In this document: piece by piece, positions 63,912-64,000 of the stretch
Position numbering within the stretch: position 1 is the first letter of the stretch
Layout: each line of letters begins with the position of its first letter
NCBI RefSeq assembly: GCF_019375555.1
Contig: NZ_JAHXDN010000002.1
Coordinates: 868,001 to 932,000, forward strand
Reading direction: 5' to 3'
Length of the DNA stretch: 64,000 nucleotides
DNA from: Roseobacter insulae
GTDB taxonomy: Bacteria; Pseudomonadota; Alphaproteobacteria; Rhodobacterales; Rhodobacteraceae
Notes under the pieces: generated by a model
Databases searched by the model: none
Told to the model about the DNA's origin: nothing
The model's input: the letters and a program-made list of their open reading frames with translations, nothing else
Translations under genes and position numbers: made by a program

Positions 63912-64000
63912 GGGGTGCCTTTCGGTTGGTGTTTGAAACCGCAGAACGGCATTCCCTTTCATCCTGACAGCAAAAAACCTGAAAAGGGCTAACCTCGATC

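Overview
The window is a 64 kb piece of a chromosome from an alphaproteobacterium, most likely a marine Roseobacter-group member (Rhodobacteraceae). This rests on the GC-rich coding sequence, the DUF294/SSS/DUF4212 acetate cluster, the STAS-cheY-cheA-cheW-cheR operon, a class II ribonucleotide reductase, and MetF/corrinoid-type one-carbon genes. No rRNA, tRNA or CRISPR array was seen. The assignment is by protein-family recognition only.

Layout. 1-8.2 kb is a leftward acetate module: acs, adk, a two-part sodium:solute symporter (DUF4212 + SSS), a cNMP/CBS/DUF294 regulator, a small membrane protein and a membrane-tethered DEDDh exonuclease cut by the window edge. 8.6-13.2 kb holds a GST, a CGNR regulator divergent from an alpha/beta hydrolase, and a short class II ribonucleotide reductase with a DUF1653 gene. 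13.2-19.7 kb is leftward: a TPP enzyme, an MscS channel, a secreted phospholipase-A2-like protein and a membrane glycerophosphodiesterase. 19.9-28.3 kb is ordinary metabolism (FAD amine oxidase, TauE exporter, FAH hydrolase, acyl-CoA ligase + PanE-like reductase, PPOX protein, GST divergent from a LysR regulator). 28.3-36 kb is rightward: an AttEFGH-like ABC exporter with a CrtC/AttH-like secreted partner, a Tat-type molybdenum hydroxylase subunit without its iron-sulfur partner, and an acyl-CoA dehydrogenase.

36.2-44.6 kb is chemotaxis. cheB-cheD run rightward; STAS-cheY-cheA-cheW-cheR-cheY plus a small CheZ-like protein run leftward. A decayed IS3-family element sits between the two converging halves. 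44.8-47.2 kb is a methyl-THF/corrinoid one-carbon trio ending in a clear intrinsic terminator. 47.5-49.4 kb is ppx/gppA-rlmE.

49.4-57.6 kb is the most unusual part: a secreted sensor-like protein; a 1004-residue ABC-exporter homologue whose ATPase motifs are all degraded, which carries a large insertion in the nucleotide-binding domain and ends in a cyclic-nucleotide-binding domain; a periplasmic type I binding protein without a permease; and, directly abutting it, a membrane PAS-GGDEF-EAL protein. I infer a signalling module, not a transporter. 57.7-59.7 kb is an AGCS symporter with a universal stress protein. After a 723-base gene-free stretch, 60.4-64 kb is a loose accessory or stress region: cold-shock protein, small charged proteins, a Crp/Fnr regulator and a tail-anchored protein, with an FNR-like box between two divergent genes.
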